In this document: piece after piece, positions 33,002 to 46,985 of the stretch | How the letters are laid out: the number at the start of each line of letters is the position of its first letter | Numbering within the stretch: the stretch's first letter is position 1 | NCBI GenBank assembly: GCA_963978545.1 | Contig: OZ021727.1 | Span: 22,848,943 to 22,912,942, forward strand | Reading direction: 5' to 3' | DNA from: Linyphia triangularis | Lineage: Eukaryota > Arthropoda > Arachnida > Araneae > Linyphiidae | DNA: 64,000 nucleotides | Program-made: the position numbers and the translations under genes | The notes under the pieces: model-generated | The model's database searches: none | What the model was told of the DNA's origin: nothing | What the model saw: only the letters and a program-made list of their open reading frames with translations

Positions 33002-36000
33002 CTTACTCTAAAAAACAATATATTATTGTTCGAAGAAACGTGTAACCAAAACCTTTCACGTGTTCATCACATTGAAATAAATCTATATCACTTTTTAACT
33101 GGTAAATTTTAAATTCTACATCAAGAACTACAAGATAACCGGAGATATTCTAGGAGAAAACGAAACTTAGATTTTTTTTTATTTGGAAACAAAAAAAAAC
33201 AAAAAAAAAACATAAAACAAAAAATACACATTTCATTAAAATTAAAAACATGATAATTTGAAACTTAAATTTTAAAAATCTTGTAAGTGGTTTGAAAAGT
33301 TTGGGGATAAATGAAGTGGAAACGACTCTCCGACGGGAAATAATTTAGGTTTATTAATTATCCTACATTAAAACACTCTAGGAAATTGTCTTTCAATGCC
33401 AAAGAAATATAACTATCAAAACTAATGTTTTTTGGTTTTTTTTTACTTTCTCTACTAAAGAATCACTTAAAATGCTCGGCATTAACACAGAAAAGATTTT
33501 TAAAACATACTCATTAATTAGACGTCAAATGATATTTTTACCATTAATATTACATTTTTCCAAGTTGAATTTATGACTAAGATTTCAAATACTCTTTGTC
33601 GGTAACTTTCACAATTAAACTGACCTTACGTTAAGAATAGAACTTGTAGGAAGTACGACTCTGAACAGCATTTTTTGCTATATTTAATCATTTCTTCTAC
33701 ATTCAGTAAAAATCAAGCCGATATTCATATGGTAATCATAATAACTCTCAACTAAAAACATATCTGACCGGTATGACTGGAATGAGAGCCCCACCTTATT
33801 CAACGCCCACTTACAAAAAACAGCAGCTCGAAGGCACATTTTGTTTATTTATACATTCATCAGTCCAGATCAGGCCGCCCACTATAGGCATTCCTCTTCT
33901 TTACCAGAAGTGTTCTTTCAACTGTGCTTTTGGTAATGCAAACCTCGCCAACCCTATTCATTGTTGAAGATTATCACGAGCAAAAAATCTTATTATTCGG
34001 TGTGAAGAAACTTTAAGCCATTTTTTTTTTACAACACAAAGTATTTAAAAGGGTGTATGGTGATGTCGAAGGATGAAAAGGACTGATATTCAAAGCGGGT
34101 CTATAATGGCGGTTTTAAAACAATGGGAAAACCGGTGTTTGACTCTTGTTTGCGAGAGAGAGCGGCTTTGTTTTCAAGGGCAAGGTTAACCAAGTATGGG
34201 ATGTGTTACTTTGAAGTAACAAAAGTTAATTTTTTTTAGATGGTATCTCTTTGTTCCAGCCCTTCCGATCATGACTTGGGGATTTTGAAGTGTATTTGGT
34301 AAGACTTGCTTGGGAGTGCTGTGTTGTAAATGTTGTTGCATAGTTTGAGGTTGCAACCTTGAAGTTTAAGGTTCAAAGGCATCGTAAAAGAATTGTAAAT
34401 GCAAGTTTGGTTTTAGGCTTTAGGTAAATCACTTATAAATTTGGAAAATCTTTTGGAATGTTTTTGTGATATTTATATCAATTGCACATTTTTGAACTGC
34501 TCTTTTGTCATTCAGATAACAATTAGAAACCTGTTTTGTGTAAAATTTTGATTTTATAAGACTCTTACAGAAGTATAAAAATAACTTTATTGATCAAAAT
34601 AGAGTACAAAAATAATTTATGTAATGGTAAGTTACGTTGTGTTTATTCAATTCAAAAATAGAATTATCTCATTGAAGATAAGTCTTTTCATTCTAAACCT
34701 ATTGCTAATAAGAAATACAACACAACTTATTAAATATCAGGTAGTTTTTAAATGTAAATCATTATATCTAGATATGTTCGGTAATTTTATGTTTATTACT
34801 TATTTGTTATAACTTCTGTCTTTTGTGAACACATTTCGCCGATACAAAATAAAATTATTTTTCTGTGTTCCTTATGATTTTACGACCTCTTCAAATACAT
34901 CTTTAAATATCTCTATAAATTTAAGAGATAAGTATTATGGTTATATCTTAATTTACCATTATCTAATTTCAATATCTGAAAATAAGACCCTTTGACACTA
35001 AATTTTAAATAACAGTATTTTTTTTTAAATTTCATAAAGTATTAAAACAGATATTTTTGAACTAAAATTATAAGAATTAAGGTTATATAAATATACTACC
35101 CAGAGTGTTAAAATTTTAATAAAGAATTTCTCTACTATAACGCAAATGAAAAATGACAAATATGAATGAAAGATGAGACTTATATATTCAAACTGTGTTT
35201 CTGTTTAAGCATGTAAATGGCAAGGTCATCCCAATATGAAGGTTACCAGGACGGAAAAAGTGTATTGACATTCTATTTAAGTAGCAATCTCCTCTATAAT
35301 TGATTCTGATAGCCTTGATATGGTTTTTTTTTGCACTCAGTGAACGAGATCTTTAATTACAATACGTGTCGCTCATATTGAGAGTGGAATTATTAATATA
35401 CAACTTCCGATTTTAGGTCAACTGACACATTTGTCATTTTTGCTGTGACGCGGTTTTCCTAAGTTATAATCCGTAAAAGAAAAAAATTAAACAATTGGTT
35501 ACATAATGACATTTGTGTATTCTATCAATTGGACGATTTTCAACAACGAAAGTTTGGTGAAAAGTGATAGGGATCAATCAGTTTGTGCTAACTGCTGATT
35601 TTGATTCCTAGTTTAAGGAAAATATTGCCTGTTTCAAATAAATAATTTGAAAATTATTAATCTTATAGTGTAAATTATGTATATAATAGATATTTATCAA
35701 TATGTTATTTTGGTTTGATTATTGTCGAATGTTATAATACGATCTAATGTAATATTATCAATTAGAGGCAATAAATATAAATATAATCAATACAAAGTTT
35801 CCCTCTATATTAAAAAAAGTAAGGAAATGTAGTCGAAGCTCTTTCAGATTTCTTTCTGTTCAGGATTTTTAGAGTTATTAAATATCTAAATTTCGAAATA
35901 TTCAATTTTTAAACTTGCTCAATTTGTGTGTTTAATATATATATATATAAGCAGCGAAAAAATACCGAGAAATATTAATTTCCTTTAATAAATTATTCCA

Positions 36001-36570
36001 CGATACCTTATCAAGATTCGATTAAAAAAATCAGAACTCAGATTCTTAAAATAGCGACGGGAAACTGATAAATTTAATTTAGTTTAAACGATATTTTTCT
36101 CATTTTAATGACTCCATATGTTTAAAAGAAAAAAATGAAGTGTTTCCAAATGACCTTAAAATTACATAACTGCGCAACAGTGAGAGACACGAAGAAGAGA
36201 CAAGTTCCGTGTTGGATAGACATGCATGGAATTTTAAATACACCAGTTTGTAAAATTGATTAATGGGAGTAAATTTGATGACATTTGCATAGGTTTTAAC
36301 AATGAGGCCCATTTGCATTTGGACGGATTGGTCAATAACCAAAACTGGTCAATATGGGGTACTGAAAACTTATCTGCGTGTCATGTAAATCCATTACATT
36401 CTGCAAAAGTGACCGTTTGAGCTGCGCTATCTAGTAAATGGATCATAAAATACATTTCCTTGAAGGAAACGTTGAACTCACTAAACTATATTTAGATTTT
36501 ACAATAATTTGTTGCTGAATTTCAGTAGTGTAGCTGATTTTTCAAAGCGATGTATTTAAAATTCCTTACT
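31312..36570. other. AT-rich stretch with an unexplained richer island
   Basis: Holds a two-copy tandem repeat of about 50 bp (31896-31993, ACARTATGAAAG core), a less AT-rich block at about 32040-32700 with overlapping open frames on both strands but no recognised domain, A/T runs (32812-32840, 32971-32998), another richer block at 33770-33970 and an (AT)n at about 35935-35949. I cannot support any gene. Confidence 0.5.
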
Positions 36571-36909
36571 CAGGGTTCCCACTCAAATCACAGAACGAAA
36601 ATCAATGACTTTTCAATGATTTTTAAGGATCTAAATAATATTTTTAAGGACCTTTGAAAATTTGTTTTTCAGGGCATCGTGTATTTTTATAAATTTTTAA
36701 TCAAGTATATTCTATAAAAAAAGTTACAAATTTGTGGATGAGTAATACAGACAACTAATTCCGATACAGTGCAGATAAGTGGCGGTCACGGAGTGATAGC
36801 AAGCCCGATTTAAGCACTTCTAAGCATTTTCAAGCACTTTCAAGGCCTTGAAAACAAGTTCAAAAATATTAAGCACTTTTAATGACTTTCAATGACCGTG
36901 GGAACCCTG
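36571..36909. mobile_element. hAT-like MITE, copy 1 (CAGGGTTCCCAC ends)
   Basis: Perfect 12-bp terminal inverted repeats CAGGGTTCCCAC / GTGGGAACCCTG. Subterminal AATGACTTT(T)CAATGA motifs occur at both ends in opposite orientation. The interior holds repeated AAGCACTTTCAAGG-type words. CAGGG ends are characteristic of hAT elements. I did not find an 8-bp target duplication. No coding capacity. Confidence 0.8.
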
Positions 36910-38252
36910 GTACCTGTCAAGCCGACGTACAACTTGTCTGTCTTTCTGTCCTTCACTGTTTCGCAGCTGTGTAAATATATATTTCTGAGGAAAAACTCTT
37001 TAAACCCACAGTTTAGACGCGAAGTCCACCTTTCATTTAACGAATTATTCCTCCTTTTTCTCAAGATTTTCTTTATGGATCATTCTTGAAGCTTGACCAC
37101 AACGATTACTGGGAATCTCTCTGGAAAATGTAGGTAAACCAATTTCTTTTGGGGCAAAAGCATTTTTTTCACTCTAATAAACAAGAAGATACTTTCAAGG
37201 TCGTGTTTCGATTTCCAAAAGGTAATGCTTCACCGATGACTGCGATGTTTTGCTATTTTTAATTGAATGCTACTGGAACGAAGAAGCCGTAAAGTTTATT
37301 GCTTATTAAAGTAAATAACGAAAAACTGCCAAGTAAGACAACTTTGAGAATGTAACCCTAAGGAAATGAAATCCCTTAGTTTCGTTCTCATTGTTATCAA
37401 TATGTTTACCAGACCTTTCCACACTTATTTTTTTTTCTTTAAAAAAACTTTGGAAATATTCTCAAGTAGTATACGATGGAAAAAAAAAGTTGAAATTTAA
37501 ACTTTCCCCATACACCTGGACTATTTTAAATTTTTTCAAATATTTTCGCTTTCAACATCCCCATTTTTAAAATGTAAAATTTCTACTCTTCTTTAGGATA
37601 TTTTAGTAAAATTTTGAAAAAGAAAAAAAAAAAAAAATGTAGCTTCTGAGTGAAACTTATCCAAGTCTGTCGTTTGTTTAAACTAATGACGTAGGAAATG
37701 CGTAGATTGATTACAGTGTACGATTAAAATAGAAAAATTATAAAGAAATAGTTCAACCATAACATGTAACATTCCCTGTGAAAAACAGACTTCTGACTCA
37801 GAAAATATTTCAAGAAAATTTTACTGTAATTGAACAAATAGTTTTATCCCCACTGTATGTAACCGATTCGTCTTATATTGGTAAATTTCCTTTTCAAATT
37901 TCACAATTGAAATTTAAAAATAATGAGATGAAGGAATTCATTTCTCCTGAAATTAAAAAACAATCTCTGAATGTAAGTTAAGAAAATTAAAATTTGAATT
38001 TGGAGTCGGCAAGTTAGTTTATTAAAAGAAATGCAGCTTTTTTCGATATCGATTCATAAGTATGTTACCAAAATCATGTGCAGTTCCGTAACATATTTGG
38101 TTAACACGAAAAATAAAAATTTTCATGAATTTTGCAATTATAATTTGCTAATAACAATGAAGCTTTATTTCTCCCGAACTTCATACGTAACGAATTGTAA
38201 TATTTGTTAAACTAAGTACCATTGTGTAAATCAGTTTTTATAGTACATGAAA
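36910..38252. other. Stretch without recognisable content
   Basis: AT-rich sequence with small open frames on both strands (for example 36892-37089 and 37778-37981) that show no domain. An A-run lies at about 37621-37637. I see nothing else. Confidence 0.5.
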
Positions 38253-39164
38253 TGGGAGGCAAATCTGCGGACGCCTAATTAACGCACTTTCATCCCATCG
38301 GGCTGAAACTTGGCAGATAGATTCGATGTCGATGACAATGCATAAATTGTGGGGCAGTTACTGTCACTAACAGTTCGCTTTTACGGAATACTCACAAACC
38401 AACTTGCCGTCATCTAATCGCGCTAAAATAGCCTTTAACCGATCATCGTTGAAATTCTTTCCTGTTCCCACATTTTTTTAATAAATAAATAATAAAATTA
38501 CTTTAATCATAATAAATAAATGATGTTTGAATGTGAGAGCATAAATTCCCGTTCATTTTTGATAAATAAATTTTGCCACGTAGTTTGCCGCACATTTTGC
38601 TGATAGAAATGTTTTTGATATTTAAAATTAGATGCAAACACAAAGCACACATTGTTTACAGCATCTGTTAATAAATATAAAAATTGGTAATACATATATA
38701 GGATTTATATTAAAAACTTTTTTTATGTGTTATATAATTATATTCATTAACACAGTGCCGATTCTGTAAACAGCTCATGCTTGAGGTGTTTGCATATAAT
38801 TTTAAATATCGGAAACATTTCTAACAGCAAAATGTGCGGCAAACTACGTTTCAAAATTTATTTATTAAAAATGAACATCTAAATATCTTTTATTTATTCT
38901 GATTAAAACATTTTTATTATTCATTTATTAAAAATTTTTTGGCAACAGGAGAGAGTTTCTTCAATTGTCGGTTAACTATTTTACAGCGATTGGATGACGG
39001 CAAGTTGGTATATTAGTATTCCGTAAAAGCGACCTTTTAGTGACAGTTACAGCCTCAAAATTTGATAGAATTCATTGTCATCGACATCGAATCTATCTGC
39101 CAAGTTTCAACTCGATTAGATGGCGGCAAGGGGGTTAATTAGGCCTCCGCAAATTTGCTCGCCA
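38253..39164. mobile_element. Foldback element of about 910 bp
   Basis: The left arm (from GGAGGCAAATCTGCGG near 38255) is mirrored by the right arm (ending CCGCAAATTTGCTCGCC). Matching inverted blocks include CCTAATTAA, TGAAACTTGGCAGATAGATT, CGATGTCGATGACAATG, CTGTCACTAA, CGCTTTTACGGAATACT, CCAACTTGCCGTCATC, and further in TAGTTTGCCGCACATTTTGC. The arms are each about 350-450 bp, so almost the whole element can fold back. No transposase frame. An (AACC)n array follows 16 bp after the right end. Confidence 0.85.
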
Positions 39165-39179
39165 TCGACATACACAGCT

Positions 39180-39230
39180 AACCAACCAACCAACCAACCA
39201 ACCAACCAACCAACCAACCAACCAACCACC
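39180..39230. repeat. (AACC)n microsatellite, about 12 units
   Basis: Pure AACC tandem repeat directly after GCT at the right side of the foldback element. The same tetranucleotide forms the tail of the SINE at 13427-13613, so it may be an expanded SINE tail, but no SINE body is visible next to it. Confidence 0.9.
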
Positions 39231-40222
39231 TACATACATACACACAAAATCGAAGTTAATATAAAGGATTTAAAAATACAAACTCAAATACTCATTAAAA
39301 TAACCATGAGAAAAAAACGGGTGAGAAACGGGACAATCCTCCAAAAAGCGTGTTACTGGAGGAAAATTTACAGAGCAGACACAAACTGAAGACATACAAC
39401 CTGAGGACACAAACAAATATATTCCAAGTCAGAACCCGGGGACATAAACAAATAAGTATCGCACTGTAAAGTCCGCAGGCTATAACACATGTCAGTAGCT
39501 ACTGTACCGGAAAATCGCTACTTCCGAACAATTACGCTGCTGAAGTCTTCATCTGTACATCCCATGGGTTTGGGTATCGAACTTGTATCCTTCGGGCTCT
39601 CTTGTTCTTCCTGTATCATGGAAACTTGTAGATTTATCGGATTTATATCATCGTATGGGAAAGAGATTTGACAGCGACCTAACATGTGCTTTTGGGAATA
39701 TCAAGTAAGGCAACTGGAGTGTGACTGCATCAATGTCAGATTATTGGTAAAATTCGTATTATTGATTAGAGTATTTTATTTTTGTGGTTTATATCGAAAA
39801 AGGATAATTTTTGGATGGAATTGGTATCTATGCTTGTTAAGGATTATTATGCGCTAAGGGGATTTTGTTAGAGATATGAAATTACATGCTGATGGAGATG
39901 AATTTGTGTTTGCCGATAAAGATGTTTGTAGAATGTTCTTTATTTGGAATTATGAATTGATGGAATTAGAGGCTTGTTCAGCAAGGTGGAAATGTATTGA
40001 AAAAAATAAAGAAGAAAAATGGCATTGTTTGGAAATAAATCATTTGTATTACATAATGTTTCTGTGTTTATTTTAATTTGATGAAAAACAGGAGAGAAGC
40101 ACAATTTGGATTAAATTATAGTGTTATCTTCTAGACCTAGTTGCTTCTTTATTTATTCATATAGTGTTGAAATAAAAATATATTTTTATTTATGTATGCA
40201 TAAACATAACACAAAATGGGTT

Positions 40223-40253
<31 letters not shown>

Positions 40254-43200
40254 TAGGGAATACATATCAGTCATATATAAATATTTTCATGGTTGTTAGA
40301 AATTGGGCAAAAACAGTATAATTCAACTAAATCAAAAATATCAACATTACTTGGATCGTGTGTTTGTAATAGTACAAAATTAGATTAATTTTACTGAAAA
40401 TGATCATTGAAGTATATAAAATCAAAAGGAAAGATAAAAAAATATACATAATTTAACTTTAGTTTTAATATTTTAAGAAATATAAGTTTAAAAAAAAGCT
40501 CAAATTATTAAAATTTTAAGAAAGAAAAAAAAAAAGCATTACAGAATTTTAACGAAAATTAACTTTTGGAAATTCGAAACTAGAAAACGATTTTTAAGAA
40601 CTGTATAAGAACTCTAAAATGCTTTTGATGGTAGTGAATTTTACAGCTGTTGTAATACATTACCGAACCATTTTAAGTTTACACAACTCTAAAACATCTG
40701 ATTCTTCAACAATTGTAAGACAATTTTCTAATCCATTATTACCTTCATCTATTAGAAAAAAATTATTATGTAGCTCACAAAAAACAACAATAAAAAATAT
40801 TCTCTATGCCCCATTAAACAAAAACAGAAAAAATTAATAAGAGGTTCCATGTTCCAACATCAAAAATGGAATTTTTATGTCATTATTCAGTTGCTTGACT
40901 TTTTCAAGTGCAGTACAACACGTTGCCAAAACATCTTTGAAATAAGGCAAAAATGAGGCAAAAAACGAAACAAAGCAGGAAGTTCAAGAAATAATAAAAA
41001 CGACCGGAGTTGACCACGCGCATGTCTCGGTCAAGCAGCAAGAAAACCATGTAATTTACTTTCTAAAGCATATAATTTACTCTCTATTTTTTATCATTTG
41101 CCCTCAACAAATTATTCAGTCCTCCTTCTGCGTATATAAAAAAAAAACTTTCTAAAACACTTTAAAGAATTCTATTAAGGTTGTTTAACCTTAATTGAAT
41201 TTGAATTCCGTATAATTGCCTTACTATATTATATACAAAGGTATAAATATTTCACTGCTCTTTTGACATTTGAAAAGATGTTTGGCTTATATATGGTATT
41301 ATTTAGAATTAAAGAAATGCTTTTATGCTTGTACTTTTTATATTTAAGTTAAAGCAATAAGGTTATGTTATTATGCATGAGGATTTCATTACAATTATGA
41401 AAAAAAATTATTATTTTGAATGTTTTTTTACTGTTGCAATAAAAGAATTCTTTGAAGAGATTAGGTGAAATGAATTTTAAATGGGTTTTATTTGACTGAT
41501 ATTTTTACCTAATTGTCTTAGAAATATTCTAACAAAAGCAAAGCACAGTTATTTTGAAATATGTTTATGTGAAGTGGAAATTAATTAAACAATCCTTGTA
41601 TGAAAAACTGTAACTGTAGTTGAAAACTGTAGTTGGTATTGATTTTCAAATATTTAAAGCTCGGCTTTTCTCAATTTGTCCTGATTTCGTGAATACAACA
41701 GTTAGAATTTTGCTGTATAATGATTAATATCAAAGTATTGTATTAGTAATGCACAGCTTAATTGAAACTGTTGGAATCAGAATACACAAAACAAATTAAA
41801 AAAAAGTAGCCCTAATATTCAGAAAATAGGCTAATGTTTTTTTATATGAAAAACACTAAATAAGTTTCACTTCTTATTATTGTATGTATGGAAAGTTCAT
41901 ATGCTTTTGAATACTAGAAAAGCATTAGGTCATCCGTTCTCAATTAAACAAATATTTCATTCATCAACAAAGACATCAAAATTGTTGAAAATATAATAAT
42001 AATATTATAGTGCTGTTTTCTAATCTGAAGGTTTATAGATTTTGAGGGTTTTATTCATTTTACTTAGATATTATTATGCTAGTAGTGTAGGGACCTAATA
42101 AGGCCAATTTGAGTGTTTTGGAAATTGAAATTTGGATTTTAAATATCTTGATGAACAATTATGACGAAATTAATTGTTTGACTGAATTAATAGTTAAAAT
42201 AAGCGCATACCTCGTCTAAAAGAGAATGATTGAGTGGTTTTTCAAAAAAAAAAAAAAAAAAAAAAATCCTTACATTGTCTTTACTTAGTAGCTACACATG
42301 AAGTATTTTGATGTATTGTGTTAGATTGCACTTTTTTTTATTATACATTTCCCTAATCTAATGAAGATTGACTGAATATTTAAAAAAATTTAAAATCATT
42401 ATTAAAATATAGATTTGGAACTTGATGCATATTTTTCAACTTAATGCAACTTTGCGCAGTAATACAAATGTTAAATCACTGTAATATCTGATTTTGAGGG
42501 AACGTTTTATTTAAATTCAGTCCTATTCTCATGGTCATTCGCTTCAATTTTTACTAAAGGTTGTAATATATATGTAATAATTGTTTAATGTTTAATGTTT
42601 TTTTTTTCTTTCTGAAATGTACATAAGTTTTCTGATGACCCACGAGGCTGAATTTTATTAAATAAGAAACAACAAGTTGTCTATCCCAAAAGAAACACAT
42701 TTTTCTAGTTTAAGTTGCTTTCATTATATAAGTATATATATTTGTTATATTTGAAACCTTCGTAGCTAAGTCTTGGCACTCAAATGAAGAATTTGATTCT
42801 CGGGTACTTATACATACAAAACCATCAAAAGGAGCAGCAAAATACTTATGTCCTACTTTAATTTATAAACTAAAACATCTCACTATGCCTTTGAAGTAAA
42901 AATTGAGCATAACTCAGATTCTTTCTTTGAGAGCTTATAACCCACGAATTAACACAGAAACTGAATTAATTTAGGTTTAATAACTTTTCATAACAGCTTA
43001 TTAAGAAATTAAAATGAGAAATCCTTCCTATTCTACAGTAAATTCCAAACAATTTATCCTTCCCAGTTTACGTACAATACATAAACAGCAGCCTTCTGTC
43101 AAAAAAGAATTTCCCCCATTAATGGTCGCTTGGCACGCTTCACTTCAAAGGAAATTAATCCCAGGAAAGTATGAGGAAGGAAAAAAAAAACACGTTAAAG

Positions 43201-44713
43201 TAACATAAAGGAATTCGGTCGGTGTCAAGAAATTCCATTTTTGAGAATGAAAAGCGACAAAAAAGAATTGGTCGCTGTTATCTCTTGAAAATAGGTTAAA
43301 GATAATACAATAAAAATGGCTTCAGGATATCTTTTTTTATTATGGAAGCATTAGAGGTTTATAAAGTTGATATGAAACTTTCAAGTAGAGTTTTTTTGTT
43401 GTTGTTGTTGGAGGAATCTGTATTTGTTTCAGAAGAGTACTTGAATGGTCGATTGCTATCAAAGGAAACGAAATGTTATTGAAACTTCAATGTATGTCGC
43501 GATGGTTTTGTTTGTAAATAGTAATTTAAACCCAATATGGTTTCTAATAATATTCAATGCCAAATTTGAAAAAATTGCGAAGCTTTATAAAATGATCTGA
43601 TATTGTAATGGTCATATACATCAAATTTACTTGTGTCAATAAAGGAATTCAATATATATTTATAAAACTTGAATAAAATATGTCCATTTTTTCTCGAAAC
43701 TAGGTTACCCTGTGTAGGAATAAGACGTATTGAACTAAAAACTGTTGAAAACAAATAAATCATAGCTCTACTTTTCTTAAGATTACTGTACTTGTGTGAC
43801 TGTGTGTAATTTAACTTTTTTTGTTATCCCAACCATAGAAACTCGTCACCTAAGTATTCCTCTTTTTTCTCCTCATCGCATTGATTTGTTTTGATGAAAC
43901 TATAGCAACTTCCTTTCAACTTTTAGAATGCACTCAACTTCCAACAATAAATAGCTAAAATACCATTTAATTATTTATTACTTGAATTATTCTATACAAA
44001 ATAAACGGAAATAATTTATTTTACCGAATTTGTTGATTAACTTATATTGAACGATCAAACCTCAAAACAACATTAAGCTTACCGACAATAACCCATTTAA
44101 GGGATATTATTCCACCTTATACAATCGAAAAAGACAAGTCTCCTTCAGATTGTCACTAGAATTCCAAAATTTCGGTTGACGCAAGAAACAATGGTAATCA
44201 ATTTCCATACTACGTCCAAACCTCAATACAGATTTTACCATTGTATAAGTAACCTAACAATTGCACTTCATTCCGATTTCACAATAGTAATTACTTTCCC
44301 CAAAATCCTCTTATCGCTATAGAAACCTCTCTTGACTCATCAAGCAATTAAACCACAAATGCAGTTTCCATTGGTTAAATGATAGAATTGTACTTGTTAC
44401 AGTAAATACCTGGTTACTGATCTCTAACAGATTAATTACCGATTTTTTCAATTATTGTACTAAAACGAAATGACTTTTCCCTCTCTCCATCAAACAATGG
44501 AAATCTACTTTTATTCAATATCCGAAATCTTAGCAATAGTTTTTACATCATATGAATGGCCTCAAGATTAGGCTTTATAATTTCATAGTAAAATTAGTCC
44601 AACATTTATATCGATTTAATTACAAACTTACTTTCAATGGCCAAACTACAGCAGTACTTTTGTGGTAGTCTCGTGTGCAAATAACAGATGCAACATTTAG
44701 GCACCAGTGAACA
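39231..44713. other. AT-rich stretch without a convincing gene
   Basis: Contains A-runs at about 40229-40252 and 42245-42266 and a TTG run near 43399-43410. Small open frames (39120-39389 runs through the AACC array; 39876-40076; 43014-43208) have no recognised domain. I see no exon with good splice sites. Confidence 0.5.
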
Positions 44714-44785
44714 CTTTTGCCTAGTGGTTAGCGCGCCGGTCTTCTGAAATAGAAATCCCGTGTCGATTCCGCGTTAGCGCACATC
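44714..44785 (+). mobile_element. tRNA-like SINE head fragment
   Basis: Has an A box (CTAGTGGTTAGCGCG), a CTTCTGAAA anticodon-loop-like segment and a degenerate B box (TGTCGATTCC), in the spacing of a tRNA. The stems do not pair well and no tail is seen, so it is probably an old, truncated SINE. Confidence 0.55.
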
Positions 44786-44867
44786 ACTACAGTTTTACTA
44801 TATTATATAGGTTGTCTCAGCAGCAGGATGTGTAGGGATGTCTACTATGAGTAGGATACACCCAGAC

Positions 44868-45188
44868 GACTCGGAATCACGCAATGCTGTGTCTGAAATA
44901 CTACCAGATACAGTAAATGGCGTTGCACATGCGTAGGATTCTTGTAATGAATCTTTATTTCACATATTAATGCCTGCGCTGTAGATGTGAAGCCGGCATC
45001 ACAGCTCGTTGACGGCCATATTAACACCTCCTTTGACATGCATGCAGTTTATCATATTACTTTTGTTGATGTTCTTTGAATAACACAGCGCATATTCACT
45101 TTATGTGATGTCCTTTGTTGTGTTCTCTGTATAAAATATCTCGTACACAAGCTATTTCTGAGCCAGCATTGTTATGCGATTCCGAGTC
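44868..45188. mobile_element. MITE-like element with GACTCGGAATC ends
   Basis: The left end GACTCGGAATCACGCAATGC and the right end (complement GACTCGGAATCGCATAACAA) are inverted repeats, with the match running on through TGCTG-x-CTxAGAAATA after a small gap. The interior has no coding frame with a domain. Confidence 0.7.
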
Positions 45189-46985
45189 ATTTAAGTATAC
45201 ACTACTCCACCTCGAAATTTGTAACTCTGGTGCTGAAAACACCCAGTTTATTTTTTCGATCTATATTAATTGATCTCCATAATCCACATTGTCCTCAATA
45301 TTTCATAACGATCCAAACTTAGCTCAAGCTATTCACATAAAGTGCGAATACTTTAAACTTTACTTCTTTGACATTTCACCCAAGTATACTATTATTGATA
45401 ATTCTCCATAAAATGTACACCTCTTCTTTATCCAACATTCAAATGCTTACTTCATTTCAACAATCAAAACACAACATTAACTTATTTTCTACTCTATCGC
45501 TGACTTGTCACACCCTTGATTTTACAATTCAAAATTCTTCATTTTGAGTTGGATTGAGTTATGTGTACAGACTTAAAAACAGCGAGTACTTTAAGCTGGA
45601 TGTACGGCACAAAATTGTTTTCAAGTTGAATTTAAATAGAAACTGACACTTGAGATGTGGTTTCAGCTTCAAGTCCATGTAGTATGGGATTCTGTACAAA
45701 CTTAACTAAAAAATAAAGCATTTTGAATTGTATCACATTTGAAGCAAGGGTGCAATGTGTCATAAGGAAAAATTACATCTTCAAAAAATTCACTATCCTC
45801 TTTATCTTTTACCAACCCTTTCCTCCTCCGCTATCACATAAAACGAATACTCTCAATACACTTGTCTCAAAATTCATCCAGACATGCTAACAATGGTAAT
45901 TCTTCCACGGATATTTAAACCTCTGCTTGACTCATCCTTTATCAAAATTAACTTCCTTTACAAAAACCGCTTGTGCTTTCAGACCGCAGCGGCACTTTCT
46001 CCATCCTATGAAATCTCACTGACCTTGCACTGCATAGAGATCAATCTGATTAATCCGCTGCTCCCGCTGTAAATTTCGATTAACCCTGCAACATACGCCC
46101 TTGCCCTAAGGCATCTGACATTGAAGACCGAAAAGAAAAAGCAAGGGACCCGAAAATCAAACGATGTGTGTATCCGCTTTCCGTGTTAAAAAGCGAGCAC
46201 GAGAAGTTTGGTGGAAATCTCTCAAGGACGATGAAGATGCTTCTGGAATGTAGGTCTCTGGTAATTTGTGTGTGTGTGTTAAGTCTGCAAAGGCGTGCGG
46301 TGGGTGGGACCTTCGGTTTTGCTCTAGTTTTTGGGGATTTAAAGAATATTTTAGGAATGTTTTTATATTATTTTTGAGACTAAAACTTGTTTATGTGGGC
46401 TGACGTATCAAAGAAAAGGCAAATGTCACTGTAGATCATTTTTAAGAAAGGTCAGTTGAGCCCTAAAATGGGAAGCCGAAATACTAATGTACGAATTGAT
46501 AGTTAAAGTAATCAGTTAGAGCAATTTAAGAAATAGAAGCGCAATGGATAAAGAGCTAAATGTACGTATTTTAAAGTAATGAAATTGGACCATTTTCCTA
46601 TACCACACAATTAAATGGCCATCTACTACCTGTATAAGTTAGAATGAGGCAGTCTTAGTATAATAAATAAGGCTCTTTACTAAAAATACAGCGTTTCATT
46701 TACGTCTCCAGAATGTACATAGCTTTGTATTATTGGACATGCAAAAAATTAAATTGTCAATAATAGGTAAACCTTGTACTAAATTTGCTGCTCACAAATA
46801 TGTTCTTTATGTACCACGAATTAAGTAAACATAACCTCGATAATGCCAGGCATGTATTTAAACCTGAACTAATATGAGATGAAATAATAAAAGTAAATAA
46901 ACATGTATGTTTATTCCAATAAACCACAGTGCAATTTTTGCTTATTTCATAGCTAAACATGAGGACGTTTATCGTTGATATTTAT
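45189..46985. other. Stretch without recognisable content
   Basis: AT-rich sequence with a somewhat richer block at about 45940-46340. Open frames at 45884-46072 and 46168-46377 have no recognised domain. A short TG run lies near 46270. Confidence 0.5.

Noticed and set aside
39180..39230. Telomere-like repeat or CRISPR-like array
   Set aside because: It is a plain AACC microsatellite with no spacers and does not match the arthropod TTAGG telomere unit.
44631..44660. 14-nt micro-exon between a GTAAGT-like donor and a CTGTAG acceptor on the minus strand
   Set aside because: Too short to support without transcripts, and it encodes nothing recognisable.
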